A DNA stretch of 60,000 nt. It comes from Lineus longissimus. Taxonomy: Eukaryota; Nemertea; Pilidiophora; Heteronemertea; Lineidae. The position numbers and the translations under genes are program-made. Location: positions 6,202,001 to 6,262,000 of the forward strand of contig NC_088320.1 in NCBI RefSeq assembly GCF_910592395.1, read 5' to 3'. The notes beneath the pieces were generated by a model, which worked only from the letters and a program-made list of their open reading frames with translations, was not told the DNA's origin and searched no databases. This document shows, one piece after another, positions 23,001 through 33,000 of the stretch (position 1 is its first letter; every line of letters starts with the position of its first letter).

Positions 23001-26000
23001 CGACAAATCTTAAAAATTACCATGAAATTTTGAAAAAATCTTTGAAAGTGACAAGTATTTGGAGTGTAAAGTGCCAGGGCCTCCCCTCTTTCTTCAAATC
23101 CTGGATCCGCACCTGTTCAGTGTTAGCAGGTTTAAGGTGGCGCTGAACATGCTCAAGAAAAAGCTCGGCAGAGAGGTTAGGAAGGAAACGGGAATTCTTC
23201 TAAAACATTATTACCAGTACCTGTCTGTTTGCCTCCCCCTTGGGAGCTGGGACGCAGTGGGGCATTTTTTTGGTCTGGAGATAAAAATAGAAACGCACTA
23301 TTGAAATAAATCTATCAGAATCAGGAAATCAAAAACACAGAATGAAAATAAAAACATTAGCATTACAGGGTGTATCAAAAATGTGTTGCCAAAAGAAGAT
23401 AGTATGCACCACGTGAATTGATTCCAAACTGCACTGAATGTCCAATGCAGACTTTTCACTTTTTTATACATAAGGTAGAGTGTTACAATTATATATCTGG
23501 TACAGATATGTTTTTTTCGACCAAATAAGCGCTCAGGCTCAGCATATTTTACCGGTTGAAAATGGAAACCAAGCTTTTGACCCCTGCCTTCGCCTCCCAG
23601 GTGACAGGCGTTAGAATTGTTTTGACACACCAGTGGCAACCTCATACACTATTAAAGCAAATCCAATACGCACAAACAAACGTTTGAAAATATTATATAG
23701 AACAAACAACTTATAACACATATTGGCAGCATATTATATTGATAAAACTGAAATTACATGCATGGTATAAATATCTGTACTGGTTTATATCGCTTGGCTA
23801 TATTGACTGAAGACTGAAGAACTTGAGGTGATTTAACTTCGAAATGCATGTGTTGGGGTTGGGAGAAGGTTGTGGTCTTCACCGTGCACTGCCTTGTCCC
23901 TCATGAGAACTAATCGACTGAATTTCATCACAACATGTTGAGGAAGGAGTCAAGATGCCTTATGCAGAAACTTCCCGCTTTCAAATTAGAGTTAAATTTT
24001 CAAATAGTTGTATAAATACTGAGTATAGGCCTTGAAAGCGGCTCGCTTTGATGAAATTAGACACGCCGCTATCACTGCTAATGCGAGGAATTCTTAGATA
24101 AGCGAGATGCTACCTAGCATCTGCATTAGCTTAATGCTAATAGATATCTCTGTGGAAAGCGCTTACTTTGGAGGAAATTATAAACATCGCTTCAACTGCC
24201 AGCAACCTGTTGTTCAATCCGTTTGTAATCAATCCTAGAGCTAGCATTTACATGTTCAACAGAGTGGATATCGTACGATGGCAAGAAATTGTAAAACGGC
24301 TATCCTGGAACAGGCTTCTATGTTGATGGAATGGTTGGAAAAGTTTTACCCTAGTTTCACCTATTTAAGAGTAATCGATCAATTGATTAATTGATTAGTC
24401 GCTATATGCACCACTGCCAAACACAGTAGATCCTCTCTATTAAGGATACCCTTTGGACTGACCAATGCTGTCCTTAATAGAGAGGTGCCCTGATTGCAGA
24501 GGTCAATTTGAATGGAAATGACAGGTCGGGGACCAAAGCCAGTGTCCTCATTAAATAGGGTGTCCGCTAAGAGGGGTTACACTTGAGAAAAGAAGGCCAA
24601 GGCGGAATTGACGTCACGACCATTGACCACAACCTGGCATTATTGGCCACTAATAACGACCATGTGCATGATGCCAATTCATCTATCTGCAAACAGATGA
24701 TTGCTGCACAGAGGGCTCACTTGGTTCCAGTTGGGACTGAGATCAAAATACAGTGGAACTTCTGCTAGCGGACACCTCTCTATTAAGGACAACCTCTCTA
24801 TTAAGGACACTAGTTTTGGTCCCAAATTGGTTGTTTCCATTCAATTTGACCTCTCTAATCAGGACACCTCTCTATTAAGGACAGCACTTGTCAGTCCCGA
24901 GGGTGTCCTTAATAGAGAGGTTCTACTGTACCATGATAATTGCATCAGATTGGAATTTTTCCAATTCTCGTGCAATTCGATGATGGGAAAACTACTGTAG
25001 AGCGGAAGGTGAATGGGCAGCCGACAGCTTAGTAACAATAATGCCCTTAATAACTCTGGTGTTCCTTCAGTTTTGATATAATATGAAAACAACTGCATCA
25101 TAAACCCCCCCCCCTCTCGCATTTTGTCTGTCAAACGGCGATAAAATCAAATGGATTGACCTCAGCATTAGCTGAACTTGCAGCGGAGAAAAACAGCGAG
25201 GACAAATTGTGTAACGGCTTGCAATGTATATTGGCAGTCCAATTCCTTTGATAAATGGATGTAATCGACACAGGATCCACATTTTACACATTAGCGTCGA
25301 GAGAAATTGCGTTATTCTGCTAAATTGGATTTCAAACAAGTTACGTCGGAGTGAAGCCGTTTTATTGCCATGAGTCATTTCCGATGAATGTAAAAGCAGT
25401 CTCTGGTAAACAGGATACATTTCAGGGTCAATGGACATTGCAATAGATCTGATGGAGTGTACGGAGGGGGGGAGGGGGGCACTGGTGGAGCCGCGGTTAG
25501 ACTAGTACAGGGGAAAGGGGATTTGAATTCTTTGGAAGACACTGGGAGTCATGCAAAAGATTGGAAAATCTGTAGTTCTGCTTTTTCCGGAGAGAGACTC
25601 ATGTAGTGCAAGACTTCAAATGTGCAAGACTTCAACTGAGCAAAAATGTAAAGTCGGACAAGAAATAACGAAGATCCAATTAAAGGATCACGACGACGAC
25701 GACGACGACCTGAAAATATTAGCATGGGGGTGAAATAACACTTACTCGCGGTTCCTGGAAACGACATTACATCCCATAATTTCACGTTGTTGTCGTTGCC
25801 TCCCGTTGCCAACAGGAAGCTTGCCTGAACTACGTCTTGGGAGGCTAAAGTGGAGATGGAGGGGTTAAATTATTATCTCGCAAACAACCAAAACACAAAA
25901 CAAGACGTACTAAATTGCACAAGGTTGAAAAATATCATCAAGCAATAACATAATGTTTTTAGAATGTGTCACAACTAATTTAGAGACAAAACAAACCATC

Positions 26001-28953
26001 AAATACAGTAGAACCTCACTTAGCTGACACCTCTCTATTATGGACAACCTCACTATTAAGGACAATCTCACTATTAAGGACAACCTCTCTATTAATTACA
26101 CTACTTTGGTCCCAAATTGGTTTTTCCATTCAATTTGACCCCGCTAATCAGGACACCTCTCTATTAAGGACAGGACTAGTCAGTCCCGAGGGTGTCCTAC
26201 TGTACTAGTGATCTTTTAATTGATCAATTCAGCGATAATTGTCAAAGGTCGCAGCAATAAGAATTGCACGTATGCAGGGTGCTTGACAGATGCATTTGAA
26301 ATAGGGGCATCAAGCGTATGATTACCTCCTGAGCCGTAAGTCGGTGAGAATTCACAACAAGCCACGCCCAAATCGTGGCCGTCAAGTTCGTAGAGCAGGC
26401 ACTTGCTGTGACCAAATTGTGCATCCCATAATCGTAAGTCGCCGTTTGTGCTGCCAGAGACGAGATATGAACTATCGGGCGTAAAGGCGACTGCAACGAC
26501 CGAAGCATCATGGCCTTCTAGACACCTGCAAAGATAAGACGAGTTGCCAAATGAAATGAGATTGTTTTGAAAGCTCTCGTGCTGATTGCTCAGATGAGTA
26601 TTTCTTGCGTGCCCAAGTTGAGGTGCCAATGGGAATCGTTAGAAATCGGGAATCGTGCAAACTGAATCTGTGTGACCTTGAAAGTAGGTCAAGGTCAAAG
26701 GAAGTCTAGGTCAATGGTTAATGGACAACAACGTACGCCGCAGTTATGTATTTTAAAACGCCCCACCGGTGTGCTAAAAGCATCATGCCCTTCTGTGTAT
26801 GGGAATCTTTTTACTGCCCCCCTCCCCCACCCCCCACCCCAAATCAGACAGGCTCAAAACTTTCCAACTGTTACAGGAGCCACCAGTACCACTGCCAAGA
26901 GATCAATGGTAAATAAACAAGGGATAATATTCATCGATGAAGTCATTACCTAAGATAACATTCAGGTGCACTTTTCCCTCTATCGATCGGGAAACATTGA
27001 TTATATCGGCAGCACTGGCGCTGTAATAAATAAACTGCTTATCTATTGGTTATATCGAATAAATCGATTGTTTGCAAGCTATAAAACTGTCTAAAGATTT
27101 GTAGATCACTTGTGGCATTAGAGTTGTTGATTACTTCTTGGTCTTAGAACAATGCATGCAATGTGAGCGATATTAGGCAGAGATAATTGATGAAATCAAG
27201 CTATAAAACTGTCTAAAGATTTGTAGATCACTTGTGGCATTAGAGTTGTTGATTACTTCTTGGTCTTAGAACAATGCATGCAATGTGAGCGATATTAGGC
27301 AGAGATAATTGATGAAATCAACAAGGACTTGTTCAGGTGTGTGCTTTTTTTGTGCAAACCAATTTTTAGAAAAGATGCTGCTAAATCTACCAGGCAACTC
27401 ATCACCCCAGTTTCAATGGACACGACATGGACAATTTCCCCTTTGGCTGCTCACTGTCTGAAAGTCTCTCCCCATCTCTAGAAGTCTTGATCTATACACT
27501 GATATGAAATTTCCCAATAAGTCATAGCTTCAATTTGATCTGCTGAACATTTGTACCTCCCCACTTGTAACATGATGTTACGGACATGACGGACGTCACA
27601 AATGTTTAGATATCCTCCGACTGATCGATACGGCCATTGATTTTTCGGTATTTTATATACCGATGTTGTTTTGACAGGGGTCATCATGTGCCGTACACAG
27701 CAGTGAATGGATTCATCAATTCGCTTTTTATTTGCAGCACGCTCTTTGTATTATACAATATAGAAATACATGTCATGTTAGAGGCCCGCATGCTGGCAGT
27801 GGTCGATTTTCAGATTTTGTATGCAGTTGCTGTGCAGGAGGGCAAGTTTTCCAAGATGCCTGGTTGTTTGTTACAACTAGACAGTTGTCCTGCAGTAGGT
27901 TTTACATTAAAACTCTACTTGTCTACAGGACAACTACACATGTTTACCTGTTTTGCTACTTCTTTGCTTATGGTTGATATTATGTGAACTGATCTGGGCA
28001 CAAGTAGGCAAAAGTTGAGGGCAAGAAGGCAATACTGTAAGGCAATGAGGGCATCACCTTTGTTGCCTTGGCTTAGCGTGAGGCCTGAGTCAGTCATATC
28101 AATACAGTACTGGAGAGAGGTGTGGCGGCTGAGCCAGGTAATTGGCTTTTGCAAATGTCTGATACCAGAGAAACTCATGATCAGCGTTCTCACAATTTTA
28201 CCTCCATTACAGATATCTCACTTGGTTCTTTATAAAAGGTGCCTGGCTCGCTTCCCTGGATCATGGGGGCGGCCACGGCTTGGAGGATTATTCTATTTGA
28301 ATTGAAATGTCACGCATGTAAAAAATTGATATACCCGCACATGGAGACTTTTACAAAGGTCAGACATGTAGGATGAAAGCTTAGTTCAGACATGTAAGAT
28401 CAAAGCATAGTTCTATCTAAGATTTCTTATATTGATAGGACATCTTTTTTCACAACAGATCATCCCGTTGTCGTGTTTGTGATTTCAGAGATATACTTCT
28501 TCTCCTTCTCCTTCTATTCTGGAAGAGTTTTTTCAAAGGCACGTACCTGATGAATGTTTTTGTGGACACATCGAAGAGACCAATGGCATCATCGTCACCA
28601 CCTGTCGCCAGAAGTGTCGTATTTGGCGAGAACTGGCAAGTCCGAATTCCGGTCTTACTAGGATGTTGTAACGTTGCGATCTTATCACCACTCTTTATAT
28701 CCCATAATATGACTTTCCCATCCCGTGAGCAGGACGCGAGTAAAGTTCCGAAAGCGGAGAATACACAGTCGTGGACGTAATATGTATGACCGAGGAGTGG
28801 TGAAGCGGGCAGTTCTTGGTAGTCGTCGATATTCCAAAGACGGACTGATTTGTCACCTGAGCAGGTTGCAAGAACTTTCCCCGAGAAGCTGACACAGTTT
28901 ATGTCTCCTGAGTGTGAACTAATTGTGTGCAGCAGAGTAGCGAGTGTAGACAT
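16886..28953 (-). CDS. WDSUB1: WDSUB1: WD-repeat, SAM and U-box domain protein (complete, 9 exons)
   Basis: Exons on the minus strand: 28953-28547, 26525-26326, 25844-25746, 22121-22028, 20512-20479, 20168-20021, 19560-19354, 19140-18988, 17046-16886. They sum to 1503 nt (500 aa plus stop) and every phase closes; the human protein is similar in length, about 480 aa. Residues 1-330 hold seven WD repeats (for example [51 protein letters not shown]). Residues about 345-410 are a SAM domain ([20 protein letters not shown]). Residues about 425-495 are a U-box ([20 protein letters not shown] joined to [14 protein letters not shown], then SPMTN and LTPNRSLK). U-box proteins act as E3 ubiquitin ligases through E2 binding; the WD propeller presumably recruits substrate. 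The start ATG at 28953 matches the family N-terminus. An upstream in-frame ATG six codons earlier (28971) is possible but less likely. Confidence 0.93.
17232..19006 (-). repeat. 52-bp minisatellite made of the WDSUB1 exon-8/intron-8 boundary (about 34 copies)
   Basis: On the minus strand each unit is GAACCTGTCATTGCATCCG (exon-derived) followed by GTAAGTTGAAAAGACTCATG and 13 more intron bases. The true exon-8 donor is the first unit. I counted 34 units, about 32 of which keep GTAAGT; two have GTAATT (at about 17731 and 18303). About nine units have A instead of G before the GT. One unit carries a T-run expansion (at about 18713). The array fills 1.76 kb of the 1.94-kb intron. Confidence 0.96.
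18988..19140 (-). CDS. WDSUB1: WDSUB1 exon 8 (end of SAM, start of the U-box)
   Basis: It encodes [20 protein letters not shown] and later [20 protein letters not shown]. The last 19 nt of this exon (19006-18988) and the first 33 nt of the following intron form the unit that is repeated through intron 8. Confidence 0.92.
19354..19560 (-). CDS. WDSUB1: WDSUB1 exon 7 (linker and most of the SAM domain)
   Basis: It encodes [20 protein letters not shown], then the SAM helices ([40 protein letters not shown]). The donor is ATTG|GTGAGT. Confidence 0.9.
19836..19935 (-). mobile_element. tRNA-derived SINE relict, family S1
   Basis: On the minus strand it reads GAGGAGCCTCATAGCCTAGT, then GGTAACTCTGCTGGCTACCACGC (A-box/D-arm-like), and about 30 bp later GAGTTCAATCC (B-box-like). 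It matches 58067-58165 (plus) and is related to about 54115-54235. It lies in WDSUB1 intron 6. Confidence 0.65.
20021..20168 (-). CDS. WDSUB1: WDSUB1 exon 6 (WD repeat 7)
   Basis: It encodes [20 protein letters not shown], then [20 protein letters not shown] and KMTTEADLE. The acceptor is TTCCAG; a second AG six bases on would drop Leu-Lys. Confidence 0.9.
20479..20512 (-). CDS. WDSUB1: WDSUB1 exon 5 (34-nt small exon)
   Basis: It encodes [11 protein letters not shown], the end of WD repeat 6. The acceptor is TTTCAG and the donor is CCG|GTGAGT. It is too short for most gene finders, but it is required to join exons 4 and 6 in frame. Confidence 0.88.
20569..20720. repeat. Tandem duplication, 92-bp offset
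   Basis: TCGTTCTGGCCAAAGGTACT and the following 40 bases recur at 20661 with one change. It lies in WDSUB1 intron 4. Confidence 0.85.
21716..21850. repeat. 10-bp G-rich minisatellite (TTGGGGTGTC / TTGGGGTGCC)
   Basis: Roughly 13 imperfect decamers in WDSUB1 intron 4. The repeated GGGG runs on the plus strand could form G-quadruplex, and the WDSUB1 transcript carries the C-rich complement. Confidence 0.85.
22028..22121 (-). CDS. WDSUB1: WDSUB1 exon 4 (start of WD repeat 6)
   Basis: It encodes [20 protein letters not shown] then [11 protein letters not shown]. The acceptor is ATTTCAG and the donor is GC|GTAAGT. Confidence 0.9.
22699..22714. repeat. Poly-G run
   Basis: An uninterrupted run of about 16 G in WDSUB1 intron 3. 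Similar C runs stand near 285, 1838, 25106, 51300 and 53975. Confidence 0.85.
24424..24575 (-). mobile_element. Pogo/Tigger-like MITE, copy 1
   Basis: It begins CAGTAGATCCTCTCTATTAA and ends GTCCGCTAAGAGGGGTTACA. The internal CTGTCCTTAATAGAGAGGTG and GGACCAAAGCCAGTGTCC are in reverse order relative to the copy at 24751. Confidence 0.65.
24751..24928 (+). mobile_element. Pogo/Tigger-like MITE, copy 2
   Basis: It begins CAGTGGAACTTCTGCTAGCG and ends AATAGAGAGGTTCTACTG, flanked on both sides by TA as expected for Tc1/mariner/pogo insertion. Internally CACCTCTCTATTAAGGACA is repeated. It has no coding capacity. Confidence 0.78.
25746..25844 (-). CDS. WDSUB1: WDSUB1 exon 3 (end of WD repeat 5)
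   Basis: It encodes [20 protein letters not shown] then [12 protein letters not shown]. The acceptor is TTTAG and the donor is CGA|GTAAGT. It is 99 nt, phase 1 in and phase 1 out. Confidence 0.88.
26006..26202 (+). mobile_element. Pogo/Tigger-like MITE, copy 3
   Basis: It runs from CAGTAGAACCTCACTTAGCT to GTGTCCTACTG and is flanked by TA. It lacks the AATAGAGAGG part of the right end. It lies in WDSUB1 intron 2. Confidence 0.75.
26326..26525 (-). CDS. WDSUB1: WDSUB1 exon 2 (WD repeat 4 and start of 5)
   Basis: The acceptor is TTTGCAG. It encodes [20 protein letters not shown], then GDLRLWD and [20 protein letters not shown]. The donor is GAG|GTAATC. Confidence 0.9.
27075..27318. repeat. Tandem duplication of 122 bp
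   Basis: CAAGCTATAAAACTGTCTAA and the following bases through TTGATGAAAT occur twice in a row with no difference seen. It lies in WDSUB1 intron 1. Confidence 0.9.
28547..28953 (-). CDS. WDSUB1: WDSUB1 exon 1 (start codon, WD repeats 1-3)
   Basis: Translation starts [20 protein letters not shown]. Three WD motifs end in VRLWN, VILWD and IGLFD. The donor is CAG|GTACGT and the exon ends in phase 2. Confidence 0.9.
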
Positions 28954-30028
28954 TTTGACGCTGTTTCTCACAATGTTGGCGATTACTTTGATGGACTATT
29001 AGGTAGACAGTTTTAAACAGTGCTAGTGGTTTGTAGAAAAGTTCTGTCTTAATTGCACATCATTCTGAAAGAATAGACAGAATGCAGTACATAAGTCAAA
29101 GTGAACCATGAAACAAATGACACTGAAAGCATAATGTCAAGTTTGGTGACAACACAGTATGTTTTCAGAAAGAGAAAATGTTTTGTAGCCACTGTATACA
29201 CATTTTGTAATTGTAGTGCAAAATACATAACATTTTATGACAGAAAAAGGAAATGAGAAAAACTCAGCAATCATGCGTCTCATCCGTTTCAAACTTACCT
29301 AACAAACAGATCTTTACAAATTGAATCAAACCCTACACAATCGCACAATTTCTGATTTATGATTCGCACAGTTGCATAAGAAATCCAGCAAATTTATTGG
29401 AAAAATTTCAGAACAGTTCCTACAACGCCATCTTGTGTGTTATTGTCAAGTCACATGATCTGGGCCAATTATGAGTAATTGGGAATTCCCGGGATTCCCC
29501 ATTTAAAGGCCACTGCGCCAAGTTAAAAATAACCTGTTCCAATTAGACATAGAATCTCAGAGTATAGTTACTCTAAGATAGAATGTATATCGTGTAATAC
29601 TGTTTGGCCAATCTGTAGATCGGTATTATAGAAAGAATATTACAGAATACGGATTAATTATATCCCACCGTTTACAACCTCTAGGGGGGAATCCGTGATA
29701 TATCAAGAACGGTATCCCCATCCTAGTTTAATTGAATTGGGTCATACCAAACTGACCAAAATTGGGTTGTACAGATAGCTGAAAATCACATGACTCTCTT
29801 TTATCTTATCTAAGACTCAATAGTGACTAACAACAAAATATCAGATCTTTTCTATATTACATAATATCGTCAACAAAATGCACACGTTTGTGTAAAACAA
29901 AGGTTAAGTTCAGACTGTCAACAACTGCCCACCCTCAATTGATAGTGGTTTAATCCAATTAGATATATCTTAGTAGATATCACAAACTTAACAGAGATGG
30001 AGTGAATTTTCTGTGATTTTTGACTAAA
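28954..30028. promoter_or_regulatory. Head-to-head intergenic region between WDSUB1 and the unnamed gene
   Basis: The two start codons face away from each other 1.07 kb apart, so this must hold both 5' UTRs and both promoters. I see no TATA box in a convincing position and no CpG-rich core. The tract is AT-rich. Confidence 0.55.
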
Positions 30029-30094
30029 ATGACTGCAACTGACCATGGAGTCACTGATCACCTGGCGAGGCTGCGTCTTAAAATGCTAAATGAT
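30029..30094 (+). CDS. Unnamed gene, alternative first exon 1a
   Basis: The ATG at 30029 opens 22 codons (MTATDHGVTDHLARLRLKML then ND), followed by GTAAGT in phase 0. Joined to exon 2 it gives a continuous charged helical stretch (LRLKMLND then KLSQERDRR). Confidence 0.65.
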
Positions 30095-33000
30095 GTAAGT
30101 AAAACTCACAATTATCTGTTTTAGATATATTTTCTATGATAATTGATACACCCCATTCAACCATGGGTTTAACTGTCATGGTCAATGGTTGCTAACTAAA
30201 GTAGTGGTTGCCACTGTGTGTCAACACTATCTGACCCCAATCTTCGTTTAATTTGTGTGATATCTAAATATGAAATGGCATATGGCTATACTAATAGCAA
30301 TAGGCCTATATGCCACTTCACCAGAGTACCAATGTTACAAAGAACTCAATTGTATAAATCGTAAATTAATTATGTAACTATCTATCAACTGACATGAGAT
30401 GTGATATTTTGGTACTGACAGATTGTGTCTTTAAATATTTTCCAGTCCTTGTATTAAACAAATAAAGTCCCAGTAGCATTGGTTACAGCCTAGCTGAGAA
30501 AAATCAATTGTCTTATGGTTATCCTACAGTTTTATGTCTCCTATAAAATGGGTAGTTGGTATGGTGGAACCTCCCTTAGCGGACACCTCTCTATTAAGGA
30601 CAACCTCTCTATTAAAGACACTAGTTTTGGTCCCAAATTCCATTCAATTTGACCTCTCTAATCAGGACACCTCTCTATTAAGGACAGCATTTGTCAGTCC
30701 CGAGGGTGTCCTTAATAGAGAGGTTCTAGTCTACTTGTTCAAGATTTTTGTGTCATTTATCCGTTCTTCTTCTTCTTCTTCAATTCTCCCAGTGGTATGA
30801 ACAGTTGGCTTGTTAGTCAGAGTGAAGTTCCAGTGTTCAGCCAGTGTGACCCAGTGGTTTATTGTCTGAGAGTTGTGTTAAAGAGTAGAACCTCTTTAGT
30901 AAGAACACACTTGGGACTGATGATTATATTGAGATGTGTCCTTATTATAGGGGTCGGATTCACTGGAAACAATGCTTTTGAGAGGGTGTGTTTTATAGAG
31001 GTATTCACTGTGGGAGGTTCCACTGTGGTATGACCAGTTTGTCAGCATGTAAATATGCAAATAATACTTGCCACTTTTACAAATGTATGCAAATGATATC
31101 TTAATTTATGTTCCAATGGTGTAGCCATAGTGTTCCAGTGTGTGTAGCCTGTGGGTTAAATAGATGTAGCCAGAGTGTTCCAATGGTGTATCGGCAAAGT
31201 ATTCCAGTAGTGTAGCCATTGTGTTCCAGTTGCTGTAGCCAGTGTGTTCAATTGATGTAGCCAGTGTGTTTCAGTGGTGCATCCAAAGTATTCCAGTAGT
31301 GTAGCCATTGTGTTCCAGTGGGTGTAGCCAGTGTGTTCAATTTGTGTAACCAATGTGTTCCAGTGGTACATCCATAGTATTCCAGTAGTGTAGCCATTGT
31401 GTTCCAGTGGGTGTAGCCAGTGTGTTCAATTTGTGTAACCAATGTGTTCCAGTGGTGCATCCAAAGTATTCCAGTAGTGTAGCCATTGTGTTCCAGTGGG
31501 TGTAGCCAGTGTGTTCAATTTGTGTAACCAATGTGTTCCAGTGGTGCATCCAAAGTATTCCAGTAGTGTAGCCATTGTGTTCCAGTGGGTGTAGCCAGTG
31601 TGTTCAATTTGTGTAACCAATGTGTTCCAGTGGTGCATCCAAAGTATTCCAGTAGTGTAGCCATTGTGTTCCAGTGGGTGTAGCCAGTGTGTTCTATTTG
31701 TGTAACCAATGTGTTCCAGTGGTGCATCCAAAGTATTCCAGTAGTGTAGCCATTGTGTTCCAGTGGGCGTAGCCAGTGTGTTCAATTTGTGTAACCAATG
31801 TGTTCCAGTGGTGCATCCAAAGTATTCCAGTAGTGTAGCCATTGTGTTCCAGTGGGCGTAGCCAGTGTGTTCAATTTGTGTAACCAGTGTGTTCCAGTGG
31901 TGCATCCAAAGTATTCCAGTAGTGTAGCCATTGTGTTCCAGTGGGTGTAGCCAGTGTGTTCAATTTGTGTAGCCAGTGTGTTTCAGTGGTGCATCCAAAG
32001 TATTCCAGTGGTGTAGCCATTGTGTTCCAGTGGGTGTAGCCATTGTGTTCAATTGGTGTAGCCAGTGTGTTTCAGTGGTGCATCCAAAGTATTCCAGTAG
32101 TGTAGCCATTGTGTTCCAGTGGGTGTAGCCATTGTGTTCAATTGGTGTAGCCAGTGTGTTTCAGTGGTGCATCCAAAGTATTCCAGTAGTGTAGCCATTG
32201 TGTTCCAGTGGGTGTAGCCAGTGTGTTCAATTTGTGTAACCAGTGTGTTCCAGTGGTGCATCCAAAGTATTCCAGTAGTGTAGCCATTGTGTTCCAGTGG
32301 GTGTAGCCAGTGTGTTCAATTTGTGTAACCAGTGTGTTCCAGTGGTGCATCCAAAGTATCCAGTAGTGTAGCCATGGTGTTCCAGTGGGTGTAGCCAGTT
32401 TGTTCAATTTGTGTAGCCAGTGCGTTCCAGTGGTGCATCCAAAGTATTAGTAGTGCAGCCATTGTGTTCCAGTGGGTGTAGCAAGTGTCTTCAGTAGGTG
32501 TAACCAGTGTGTTCCAGTGGTGTATCATGTGTTACTTTTTAACCCTTAAAGCGCCGAATTAACAAAATCATATTACCCCTGAGCGCCGAATTAACCGAGC
32601 ATTTTTGAAAATGATTAATAACAACGTTATTTTTGTTACAAACACTATGGAATGTACTGATGATTTTATACAAATGGTAATTCCCGTCGATTTTTGTGAC
32701 ATTTCCCGCCAAAATTTACTAATTAGGGGTTAATTAGTGCAAATACCCATAATCAACAAAAATATGGCCAGAACATACCTCCATCAGCTTTTTATACCTC
32801 CCTTGGTATTTTAATATGAAGTCTGGGTCTAAATACATCGTTTCCATCCGATTCCTGGTCGAAGCATCCGTCTAATTAGTCGTAGCAGCGCTAATTACTC
32901 CTGATGACGTCATTCCCGCGAAAATGGGGCTTCAAGTTTTTGATAAAATACTCAAAAGCTTGTATAGAAACTTGAAATTTGTTCGATGCCATTTTGTGCT

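Noticed and set aside
24701-25000. Frames containing [11 protein letters not shown] or [10 protein letters not shown] as genes
   Set aside because: They are translations of the MITE repeat blocks and recur at each MITE copy.
28450-28546. Continuation of WDSUB1 exon 1 past FIR ([16 protein letters not shown]...)
   Set aside because: It is intronic read-through. The donor CAG|GTACGT and the phase-matched exon 2 at 26525 explain the break, and the Arg run comes from a CTTCTCCTT repeat.
31156-32528. Overlapping frames of 70-160 codons on the minus strand (WNTLVTQIEHTGYTHWNT...)
   Set aside because: They are tandem-repeat translations. The 89-bp period shifts frame in each unit, and the same peptide appears in successive frames.
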